A stretch of 52,804 nt of DNA from Candidatus Aminicenans sakinawicola JGI OTU-1 (GTDB taxonomy: Bacteria; Acidobacteriota; Aminicenantia; Aminicenantales; Aminicenantaceae). Both the position numbers and the translations under genes were made by a program. This document shows positions 42,551-50,700 of the stretch, in pieces (position 1 is the first letter of the stretch; each line of letters opens with the position of its first letter). The notes under the pieces are model-generated. The model did not search any database, was not told where the DNA came from, and saw nothing but the letters and a program-made list of their open reading frames with translations. Where the stretch lies: positions 1 to 52,804 of the forward strand of contig AWNV01000015.1 of NCBI GenBank assembly GCA_000493965.1. The letters run 5' to 3'.

Positions 42551-43558
42551 CTATTTCCATCTGAAAGGGTCTTTGATCTTGAAATCAGGGATGAGATGTT
42601 CATTCCGTGCGAAAGGCTCAGGCTGGATAAGCATATTCTTGAAGCCAAGTTCTTTAGCCTTAGATACTACATTCACATATTCTTCTCTAGTGAGAGATCT
42701 CTGGATTTCAGGTGGGGCTTTGAAGCAGGGGTAGTACTGGCTCATAATGCTTAAGCAGACAGAGAGTGAGAGATTTCTGGAAATCCATTCTAGGAGAGTT
42801 ATGGAATCGCTGGTCTGTCCTGGAAGAACAAGGTGCCTGATGATGAGTCCTTTCTGCGCTACTTTCTTGCTGTTGAGCACCAGGGCTGGCTGCTGGCAAT
42901 ACATTTCTTTGATGGCTTGGCTGGCATACTGGAAGTAGTCAGAAGCTCCAGAATATTTTGCCGAGGCGTGGGAAGAAAAATATTTAAAATCAGGAAGATA
43001 AATATCCACAATCCCTTCCAGATTTCTCAAAACTTCTGCTTTTTCATAAGCATTGGAATTGTATACGAGAGGAAGACTTAGTCCTTTCAAATAAGCTATT
43101 TTCAGTGCTTTCAGGATAGGGAGAATCATGTGGGAAGGAGAAACAAGGTTAATGTTTAAAGCTCCTTGTTCCTGGAGGCGGAGCATTTTTTCTGCCAGTT
43201 TTTCAGAACTGACGGTGTTTCTCTCTTTATACCAGCTTAATTGAAAGTTTTGACAGAATACGCATTTTAAATTGCAGCCTGTGAAAAAGATTGTTCCTGA
43301 GCCATGACGAGGGGTTGGATCTTTGAGACTGTTTTTTATGTAATTGTAATGTCCGCTTAACAGCGGTTCTTCACCGAAATGGAGGGTAGCATGAGATATT
43401 GATGCACTGCTGCTGCTTTCACAGAATCCTTCTTCTCCTTGCTGCCTGTTTGCCTCGCATTCTCGTGGACATAAGCAGCATTTTCTCTCGTGATTGGCTA
43501 AGTTATGGATAGCTTGCTCAATCTTTTCAATCTTTTCTCGAGCTTTTATTTCCGCCAT
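42551..43558 (-). CDS. Radical SAM protein (pyruvate-formate-lyase-activase-like)
   Basis: The first sensible ATG (43558) gives 335 residues; a 15-residue upstream extension starts at TTG and looks noncoding. An N-terminal Cys group (CCLCPRECEANRQQGEEGFC) precedes the 4Fe-4S/SAM motif CNLKCVFCQN. Then come NLVSPSHMILPIL, YNSNAYEKAEVLRNLEGIVDIYLPDFKY and RHLVLPGQTSDS, all typical of the PflA-like uncharacterised radical SAM family widespread in anaerobes. The natural target is unknown. No glycyl-radical enzyme is nearby. The gene is flanked by DUF3014 (convergent) and the COG2426 protein (divergent). The ribosome site is weak. Confidence 0.88.
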   Translation of the reverse strand: MAEIKAREKIEKIEQAIHNLANHERKCCLCPRECEANRQQGEEGFCESSSSASISHATLHFGEEPLLSGHYNYIKNSLKDPTPRHGSGTIFFTGCNLKCVFCQNFQLSWYKERNTVSSEKLAEKMLRLQEQGALNINLVSPSHMILPILKALKIAYLKGLSLPLVYNSNAYEKAEVLRNLEGIVDIYLPDFKYFSSHASAKYSGASDYFQYASQAIKEMYCQQPALVLNSKKVAQKGLIIRHLVLPGQTSDSITLLEWISRNLSLSVCLSIMSQYYPCFKAPPEIQRSLTREEYVNVVSKAKELGFKNMLIQPEPFARNEHLIPDFKIKDPFRWK

Positions 43559-43644
43559 ATTAATATTGTTTATATTTTTACAGATTACTATGATAAATGG
43601 CAAATGTTAATGATAAGTAAGAACAGCAATTATTCACCTTCTCA

Positions 43645-43672
43645 TTGACAATCGTTTTTTATTTAATATAGT
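43645..43672 (+). promoter_or_regulatory. Probable sigma-70 promoter giving an almost leaderless transcript
   Basis: TTGACA (43645-43650), a 16-base spacer and TATAGT (43667-43672). The start codon lies at 43680, seven bases past the -10 box, so transcription would begin at or next to the ATG. No ribosome-binding site fits in between. Confidence 0.6.
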
Positions 43673-43679
43673 AGGTTTT

Positions 43680-44159
43680 ATGCTGAATGATTTTGTCGAG
43701 TTTTTAAAGAATCTTCATCTTAATAAAGAGGCTATAACCCTTATAGTCAGCATGATGCCTGTATTCGAATTGAGAGGCGGTATCCCGTTGGCTGTATTGC
43801 ATTTTAAAATGCCGATATTAGAAGCTTATTTTATTTCCTGGCTTGGGAATTTAATACCGGTTTTGCCTATCATATATTTCCTGGAGCCTATTAGAAAGGT
43901 ATTATCCCATATAAAGATATTAAATAAGTTTTTTACTTGGTTGTATGCACGGACCTATAAAAAAAGCAAAAAAGTAATGAGATATGGTGCTTTTGGCCTC
44001 ACTCTCTTTGTAGCAATCCCTCTTCCGGTTACAGGGGCCTGGACGGGATCACTTGCTGCAATTATATTCGATATTAAACCACGTTACGCTTTTCCTGCGA
44101 TAATATTAGGGGTGACTATTGCAGGAATTATTGTGAGTTCGTTTATTTCTCTATTTTAA
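43680..44159 (+). CDS. COG2426 small membrane protein (putative small multidrug exporter)
   Basis: A 159-residue protein with about four to five helices, matching the Sm_multidrug_ex family: MMPVFELRGGIPLAVLHFKMP, ISWLGNLIPVLPIIYFLEPIR and GLTLFVAIPLPVTGAWTGSLAAIIF. The two E-L-R-G-G-I-P and P-L-P-x-T-G-A-W-T-G motifs are the family core. The name rests on weak evidence in the literature; transport of drugs should not be assumed. Translation probably starts on a leaderless mRNA. Its end overlaps the converging surE by 9 bases. Confidence 0.88.
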   Translation: MLNDFVEFLKNLHLNKEAITLIVSMMPVFELRGGIPLAVLHFKMPILEAYFISWLGNLIPVLPIIYFLEPIRKVLSHIKILNKFFTWLYARTYKKSKKVMRYGAFGLTLFVAIPLPVTGAWTGSLAAIIFDIKPRYAFPAIILGVTIAGIIVSSFISLF

Positions 44160-44936
44160 TCCAAGGTTTATCTTGGAAAAAATATTTTGAAATGAACTGA
44201 GTTCGATTGTTTTATGATCGGTCAAATCCCTATGGAGAGGGGTTGCAGTGATATACCCATCTTTGATTATCATGACATCACTCTTGGAGTCTCCGATGGC
44301 TTTTGGATTACCGGTTCCAAGCCAGTAGTAGATTCTGTCCCTGGGATCTTTTTTAATAATGATTTCAGGGTTGTATCTTTTTTCCCCGAGCTTTGCCACT
44401 TTTATGCCTTTTACAGGAGGTGGTGGGATGTTGATGTTAAGAGTAATACCATTTGGCAGGTTGTTTTCAATGATTGTTTCTGCCAGCATGTGGGCAATTT
44501 TGGAAGCAAAATCGAAAGAACACTCACCCAGTTTATCAGGCAAAAGTGATATTGCCATGGAAGGAACCTGTAGAAAAGTTCCTTGGATGGCTCCGGCAAC
44601 AGTCCCTGAATAAGAAATATCCTGCTGGCCAAGATTAGGGCCCGGATTGATTCCGGAAATGAGTAAGTCAGGCTTTCTTGGAAGGAGTTTTTGGATAGCA
44701 AGGTAGACGCAGTCTGCAGGAGTTCCGTCTGCAGCGTAAACATTTTTTTTAATTGTTTTTACACGTAAAGGTTGATGAAGAGTAAGGGCAAGGGATGTTG
44801 CACTTCTTTCCCTGTCTGGTGCAACGATATAGATTTCTCCTAAGTCTTTTAGACCATGGTAAAGAGCTTCTATACCATCAGCATAAAAGCCGTCATCATT
44901 TGTTAAAAGAATAAGCGGATTTTTTTGTTTTATGAT
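44151..44936 (-). CDS. surE: 5'/3'-nucleotidase SurE, start region disrupted at an A7 run
   Basis: SurE is a metal-dependent nucleoside monophosphate phosphatase. The open frame codes for about 261 residues with LILLTNDDGFYADGIEALY, APDRERSATS, ADGTPADCV, SGINPGPNLG and YSGTVAGAIQG, i.e. the DD pair and Asn ligands of the family. However, this frame has no ATG, GTG or TTG before the catalytic motif: it opens after a TGA at 44937-44939, leaving only ATC or ATA. A normal ATG (44949) or GTG lies in the neighbouring frame, separated by a run of seven A (44920-44926). One A fewer would give a standard start. It is intact downstream, so recoding, a rare start, mutation or a sequencing error are all possible. 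Confidence 0.85.
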   Translation of the reverse strand: MIKQKNPLILLTNDDGFYADGIEALYHGLKDLGEIYIVAPDRERSATSLALTLHQPLRVKTIKKNVYAADGTPADCVYLAIQKLLPRKPDLLISGINPGPNLGQQDISYSGTVAGAIQGTFLQVPSMAISLLPDKLGECSFDFASKIAHMLAETIIENNLPNGITLNINIPPPPVKGIKVAKLGEKRYNPEIIIKKDPRDRIYYWLGTGNPKAIGDSKSDVMIIKDGYITATPLHRDLTDHKTIELSSFQNIFSKINLGLK

Positions 44937-45039
44937 TCACCTCAAACATTTTATTTTGAAATATGCATTTTAACATTTGGTAAATATTAATGGAACAACA
45001 ACATTATTGAATAAAGAGGACAATCATAGAAGGGGAAAA

Positions 45040-45116
45040 TGGTCGGGACGAGCGGATTTGAACCGCTGACCCCACGCACCCCAAGCGTGTGCGCTACCAG
45101 GCTGCGCCACGTCCCG
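45040..45116 (-). tRNA. tRNA-Pro (anticodon GGG), CCA encoded
   Basis: The minus strand folds as a cloverleaf. The acceptor stem is CGGGACG/CGTCCCG, the D arm GCGC...GCGC, the anticodon stem CACGC/GCGTG with loop TTGGGGT (anticodon GGG, Pro), and the T arm AGCGG TTCAAAT CCGCT. Discriminator A is followed by an encoded CCA (45042-45040), then a T-run. Confidence 0.97.
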
Positions 45117-45131
45117 ACCAGAGAAATAATC

Positions 45132-45140
45132 ATTATAGCA
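45132..45140 (-). promoter_or_regulatory. Extended -10 promoter of the tRNA-Pro gene
   Basis: TGCTATAAT on the minus strand lies 15-16 bases ahead of the tRNA 5' end. No good -35 was found, consistent with an extended -10 promoter. Confidence 0.5.
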
Positions 45141-45312
45141 ATTTATTTAAAATAATAAAATACAAGCCAGGATCCCAGAAAAAAAATGCCAGAGTTTAGA
45201 GGTATAGTCAGAATACAGTGCGATTCCCGATTTCTAAATTGAAAGAAATAGGCTATTTTTGATAAAGATGAATCATAAAAGAGTGTTATATTTGAGTTTT
45301 GGAATATGGCTG

Positions 45313-45693
45313 TTACTTGTTCAGAGAAGTAGAGATTTCTTGAAGTTGTTCACGAACATTGGAAAGAACTTTTTTTAAGCGGTCCGGATGAACTTGCTTA
45401 GAGCTCTTTATCCCAAACTCGTGTTCGATTTTTCTTTTTGCTCCTGCTAGAGTAAGACCTTGATTATCGAGAAGTTCTTTTAATCTGAGAATAATTGACA
45501 GGTCTTTTTTCCTGAAGATTTTTTTCCCTGAAGCGGTCTGCCCGGCATTAAGAAAATAGAATTCTTTTTCCCAATCTTCAATTGTTTTTTGGTCAACTTT
45601 CGTGATGCGGCTTATTTCTTTTAACTTGTAGACAAGCTTGTCTGGGATTCCATCCTTTTTTTTATTTGGTTTTAAATTTCCTGGTTCCTTCAT
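45313..45693 (-). CDS. MerR-family HTH regulator
   Basis: A 126-residue DNA-binding protein with the MerR helix-turn-helix at about 22-90: YKLKEISRITKVDQKTIEDWEKEFYFLNAGQTASGKKIFRKKDLSIILRLKELLDNQGLTLAGAKRKIEHE. The usual arginine-tyrosine of the wing (GYRxY) is replaced by GKKIF. The remaining 35 residues are a helix (RLKKVLSNVREQLQEISTSL) for dimerisation; no ligand-binding Cys or effector domain follows. Such short members often stand beside DNA-binding or tRNA loci without a known signal. It lies about 200 bases from tRNA-Pro on the same strand. Confidence 0.88.
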   Translation of the reverse strand: MKEPGNLKPNKKKDGIPDKLVYKLKEISRITKVDQKTIEDWEKEFYFLNAGQTASGKKIFRKKDLSIILRLKELLDNQGLTLAGAKRKIEHEFGIKSSKQVHPDRLKKVLSNVREQLQEISTSLNK

Positions 45694-45810
45694 TAAACCG
45701 CTTTACCTGTAAAGTATTATGTTTTAAAAGTGCTAGTTAGCTTTAAGATATCAATCATAAAAATAACATGGAATACAAAATTCGTCAAGTTTCAATTCTT
45801 TTGGCAATTT

Positions 45811-45844
45811 TTATGAATAATTCAGGATAACGTGGATTATTCAG
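45811..45844. repeat. Two transposon-end-like sequences back to back (R6)
   Basis: TTATGAATAATTCAGG (45811-45826), five bases (ATAAC), then GTGGATTATTCAG (45832-45844). The two ends face away from each other with only a short spacer, as in an abutted-ends junction or adjacent insertions. Confidence 0.65.
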
Positions 45845-45933
45845 TATAGATTTAAATCTATTAGGATGTTAATATTTGTTTGATGTTTTAAAGCATGCAG
45901 AGGTACTAATGTAATCAGAAAGGAGGAGATGAA

Positions 45934-46203
45934 TTGGATACAGGTAGATTGAAAAGGTTAACATTACTGGTAGTAATAGGGATTTCATATATATTCATTT
46001 TAAGACTTGTAGGAACTATTTTCCCTGGTATTTTTATTGGGAAACTTATCCTGGTTAAACTAACAAATATATTATCTTTTATTGCTGTCCTTGTAACGGT
46101 GCTGTTCTTTTATGATTTTTATTGTGAATATGTACAGAAAGAACAGGGAAGACTAAAAAATGCAACTATATTGGTCATAATTGGATCTGTTGCATTAAAG
46201 TAG
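45934..46203 (+). CDS. Small hypothetical membrane protein (89 aa)
   Basis: The start is TTG at 45934 behind AGGAGG at seven bases. The overlapping ATG at 45930 opens only a few codons. The 89 residues contain two long hydrophobic stretches (LTLLVVIGISYIFILRLVGTIF and ILVKLTNILSFIAVLVTVLFFYDFY) and a third short one at the end, where the protein stops abruptly after IIGSVALK. It may be a shortened version of a larger membrane protein. Repeat copies lie on both sides (45811 and 46267). No family is recognised. Confidence 0.55.
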   Translation: MDTGRLKRLTLLVVIGISYIFILRLVGTIFPGIFIGKLILVKLTNILSFIAVLVTVLFFYDFYCEYVQKEQGRLKNATILVIIGSVALK

Positions 46204-46266
46204 TTCTGAAAATTTCATTGAGAACGAGTTAAATTGGTTTATATTGTTCTAAAGTATCGGAAGTTT

Positions 46267-46282
46267 TTATGAATAATTCAGG
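46267..46282 (-). repeat. Transposon-end-like repeat copy R7, overlapping the rarA start
   Basis: TTATGAATAATTCAGG is identical to the end at 33894 and 45811. The upstream bases GTATCGGAAGTTTTT also resemble the inner part of the repeat (GGTATCGGCATTCTTT). The ATG inside the repeat is the start codon of rarA. Confidence 0.8.
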
Positions 46283-47594
46283 TAAGCATACACCTCTTGC
46301 TGAAAGAATGCGTCCTAAGAATCTGGATAAGTTCTACGGTCAGAAACATTTGGTCGGAAAGGGGAAGATATTATCTCAACTTGTAAAAACAGACCGTCTT
46401 GTCTCCATCATCTTCTGGGGCCCCCCTGGTTCAGGGAAAACAACCCTGGGTTATTTACTGGCTCACTATTTCAATTGCCCATGCCTTTTTTTTAGTGCGG
46501 CCCTTTCGGGAATCAAGGAAGTCAAGGAGGTCATGGCCAAAGCTGAAAGTCATAAAAAACTTTACAGCCAGTCCACGATTATTTTTATCGATGAAATTCA
46601 CCGTTTCAATAAAGCTCAGCAAGCTGCATTTTTACCATATGTGGAAAAGGGAGATATAATTCTTTTCGGTTCAACAACAGAAAATCCTTCATTTGAGGTG
46701 ATTGCTCCTCTTCTTTCAAGAACCCAAGTTCTAGTACTAAAGTCATTATCCGAGGAGACATTGGAACGAATTCTGAGAGAGGCTTTGACTGATAAAGATA
46801 GAGGTTTGGGAGATCTGAAATTAGAGATAGAAGATCAAGCCGTAAAAATGATCATCGATTATGCTAATGGTGATGCGCGAAGAGCTCTCAATACTCTTGA
46901 GATTTCAGCGAATCTTAGAAAAAAAGGCAGGATTACTCCAGAAGAAGTAAAAGAAGCACTGCAAAAGAGAATCCTTCTCTATGATAAAAAAGGTGAGGAG
47001 CATTTTAACCTGATTTCTGCACTTCATAAAAGCCTTAGAAACAGCGATGTAGATGCTTCTCTTTACTGGCTGGCAAGAATGCTTGTTTCAGGAGAAGATC
47101 CGATGTATATAGCCAGGAGGCTGGTCCGTTTTGCTTCGGAAGATATTGGGCTTGCAGACCCACGATCTCTTGCCATTGCTCTTGATGCGAAAGAATCCTT
47201 TGCTTTTATTGGTTCTCCAGAAGGAGAACTTGCTCTTGCCCAAGCAGTCATCTACTTAGCGTCTGCACCCAAAAGCAACCGGGTCTATACAGCTTTTTCA
47301 AAGGCCAGAAATGATGCTGAAACGAGCCCTTATGAACCTGTCCCCCTCCACATGAGGAATCCTGAAACATCATTGATGAAAGAAATAGGTTATGGTAGGG
47401 GATATAAATATGCGCATGATTATGCATACAGCACAACAGATATGGAGACATTGCCAAAGAGGTTTGTCGGGAGGAAATATTATAGTCCCGGGAATTTTGG
47501 CCTTGAAAAGGAGATTAAAAAGAGAATGGACTGGTGGAAATCACAGAAGGAAAAATTAGTGACAAAAAGACCGGAGTCTGATTTTATAAAGTAG
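46269..47594 (+). CDS. rarA: Replication-associated recombination ATPase RarA (MgsA)
   Basis: A 441-residue AAA+ protein acting at stalled replication forks. The N-terminus PLAERMRPKNLDKFYGQKHLVG is the family hallmark. Walker A is GPPGSGKT (51-58), Walker B IIFIDE (D108, E109), sensor 1 GSTTENPSF, and the arginine region GDARRALNTLE. The C-terminal RarA domain shows SLRNSDVDASLYWLARML, EDPMYIARRLVRFASEDIGLADP and YKYAHDY. The length is normal. The start codon and codons 2-5 (MNNSG) lie inside repeat R7, and the weak ribosome-binding region CGGAAG also seems repeat-derived. Confidence 0.95.
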   Translation: MNNSGKHTPLAERMRPKNLDKFYGQKHLVGKGKILSQLVKTDRLVSIIFWGPPGSGKTTLGYLLAHYFNCPCLFFSAALSGIKEVKEVMAKAESHKKLYSQSTIIFIDEIHRFNKAQQAAFLPYVEKGDIILFGSTTENPSFEVIAPLLSRTQVLVLKSLSEETLERILREALTDKDRGLGDLKLEIEDQAVKMIIDYANGDARRALNTLEISANLRKKGRITPEEVKEALQKRILLYDKKGEEHFNLISALHKSLRNSDVDASLYWLARMLVSGEDPMYIARRLVRFASEDIGLADPRSLAIALDAKESFAFIGSPEGELALAQAVIYLASAPKSNRVYTAFSKARNDAETSPYEPVPLHMRNPETSLMKEIGYGRGYKYAHDYAYSTTDMETLPKRFVGRKYYSPGNFGLEKEIKKRMDWWKSQKEKLVTKRPESDFIK

Positions 47595-47704
47595 AATATA
47601 ATTTATCATTGTTCATGTTTTTTCAAATGATATTAGCTTCATTTTATTATGTAAAGAATTGAGGGATAAGAGAAAAAAATGATATCATAGCCTTATTCGA
47701 GAAG

Positions 47705-50700
47705 ATGAAAAAACATGGATACATAGTTATCATTATTCTTTTTCTGAGTTGTTGTTCTTTATTTAAATCAAAGATTCCTTCTTACCCGACCGGAATTATA
47801 TTTCCAATAGAAAAAGCGAAAGAGATGTCCTATAAAGGCATGGTCATTGATAACATCCAGAAAAAGGAAGGTTATCTTTATTTTTCAACGAGAGAAGGAT
47901 TCATCTATTGTATTGATTATGAAAATGAGAAAATACGCTGGGAATTTAAAGCCCCTGAGCCGATTGAAAGCCATCCTTTTTTAGGAAAAGAAAGTATCTA
48001 TGTTTTTGACAAGGAAAATCGTCTTTACTGTCTCAACATGGAGGGGAAAGTTCACTGGAGCAATAAGACAAATGAAGGAATTACAAGCGGAGTAGTGGAA
48101 TTCAAAGACAAAGTCTATCTGGGCACTGAAGAAGGGAATTTCATTGCTTTTAATGCATCTGATGGTAAAGAGCTCTGGCGTTTCAGTGTGGGGGGATCAA
48201 TAAGGTCAGAGCCGGTTGGATCAAACGATGTGATTATATTTGGTTGTGATGATCAGAAGCTTTATTTTTTAAGTGAGAATGGTTCATTGTTGGGCGAATT
48301 TGAAGCTGGAGATAAGATTCAATCTGGTCTCACAGTTGATGGCAATTGCCTTTATTTTGGTGCAGAGGACCAAAATTTTTACTGCATGGACATAAAAAAG
48401 AAAAAGAAGAAATGGAAGGTCAAGACAGGCGGAAAAATAATCGTTCATTCTGTCAATGACAGGAAAAGAGTTTATGTCCTGAGCGGAAATAATGTTCTTT
48501 ACTGCCTGAATAAGAAGAATGGAACGATCTTATGGTGGAATGCTATACCTTCCAGCAGTCATTTTCGCCTTGAACTCATAGAAGACAGAATAACAGTATC
48601 ATCTCTTTCTTCTCTTCTTGTTTGTTTCGATGCAAAGACTGGAAAAAAGGTTGGTTATTTTGAGGCTCCAATAGAGATAAAGTCAAATCCTTTGTGGATT
48701 GCCCCTTATCTTTTTATCAATCTTTATAATGACTGGGGAAATACCGGGAGACTGCTCTTTATGAAGAAAGAAGTCAATGTTATATTGGAGCCTTCCGAGG
48801 AATATCCAAGAAAAATAAATGAAGAGATTGCTTTTTCTTCCTCAACAACGGGTTTTTTTATGCCGGAATATGAGTTTACAATTCGATACTTGCATGTGCC
48901 TTTTGGTTCGGACATATGTCATTACATGAAGGAGAAAGGTGAGAAGGTGATTGTCCAGGAAAAGTCAGATAAAAATACATGGACATGGTTTCCTGATAAG
49001 GCAGGAGCTTACGCAATAGGGGTTGTTGTCACTGATGAAAAAGAAAGAGCTGAAATAGAAATCCCTTTTATAATCGAGGAAAAAGAGAATCTTCGCATTG
49101 AATGGTGGCAACACCATATATCTTTAATACAGTCTTCGCTGTTTAAGAATTTGAAATGGCGGCCTGCAGGGCCTTGGAAAATAAGCGGCCGCATCACAGA
49201 TATTGCTGTATCGAAAAGAAATCCTTATTTGATTTATGTTTCTTCAGCGTATGGAGGGGTGTGGAAAACTGTAAATAATGGGACAAGCTGGGAACCCATA
49301 TTTGATAACGAATCTTGCCTGAGTATTGGAGCCATTGCAGTAACAGCCTCAGATGTTGATATTATTTGGTCGGGAAGATTAGATGCAGGTATGGAATTAA
49401 CAGGTGAAGAACCTCAGGATATTATCTGGGCAGGAAGTGGCGCGAACAATGCTAACAGGAATTCCAGAGCAGGAACAGGTGTTTTTAAATCAGTAGACGG
49501 TGGGAATTATTGGCAAAATGTGGGCTTGAATGAATCCCATCACATAAGCCGCATTGTTATAAATCCGGATAACCCGGACATCGTTTATGTTGCTGTAATG
49601 GGCCATCTTTTTACTCCAAATGAAGAAAGAGGACTATTCAAGACAGAAGATGGAGGAAATACTTGGAGTAAAATACTCTTTATAAATGATGACACAGGAA
49701 TCACGGATGCTGTCATGGATCCTGATAATCCCGATATTCTTTATGCAACCGCCTGGGAGATGAAACGCAAAGCATGGAATTTTATCGAAAGCGGCGAAGG
49801 AAGCGGTATATATAAAACGACAGACGGCGGAGAGACTTGGAAAAAACTGACAAAAGGATTTCCGGAAGGAAAGCAGGTAGGCCGAATTGGACTTGATATA
49901 GCTGCTTCTGACTCCAGCATTATCTATGCGATTTTGGATAATCTTGCCTTAAGAGCAGAACAAGATTCGGATGATGAAAAACATAAAATTACTGCTAAGA
50001 ATTCGGCTGCAGATCAAGGAAAAGAGAAAAATGTTATAGGGCCTGAAATATATAGGACTTCCAATAATGGAGAGACATGGGAAAAAACCAATAAAGATTA
50101 CATTGATAGTTTTTATGATTCATGTGGATGCTCTTTTGGTCAGATCAGAATTGATCCAAAAAATGAAAATAAAGTATATATACTTGGCGTTCCGTTAATG
50201 GTTTCTAAAAACAGCGGAGAGACATATGAATCTATCGGTACAATCCGGCTTCATAGGGGCCATCATGCTCTCTGGATTGACTCAAATAATCACAATCACT
50301 TGATAGAAGGTAATGATGGGGGATTAAATTTTTCCTATGATGGGGGGAATACCTGGCAGGAAGTTAACAGCATTCCTGTTGGCCAGCTCCAATCAATAGC
50401 CTATGATATGGAAGAACCGTATAATATATACGGTGCCGTACATGATAATGGAGTTTATTGTGGGTCTTATAGAGGAGTGCAAGGAATAACCAATGCTTGG
50501 AAGGAGATATTAGGAGGGGATGTTGTCTGTGTTCAGGTCGACCCCGAGGACTCGAACATTATTTATGCAGAATATCCATCAGGTAATGTTTTCCGTATAG
50601 AAAGGCGGGAAGGAACGTACAAGAATATCAGTCCTGAGGCTGAATTTAATGAATCCCATTTAAGGTTTAGCAGAAGGGCTCCGATTTTGATCTCGCCCCA

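Noticed and set aside
44151..44558. SurE starting at the internal ATG 44558 (135 aa)
   Set aside because: The DD catalytic motif and the substrate-binding loops lie upstream in the same open frame, so this would be a non-functional fragment; the real start is unresolved further upstream.
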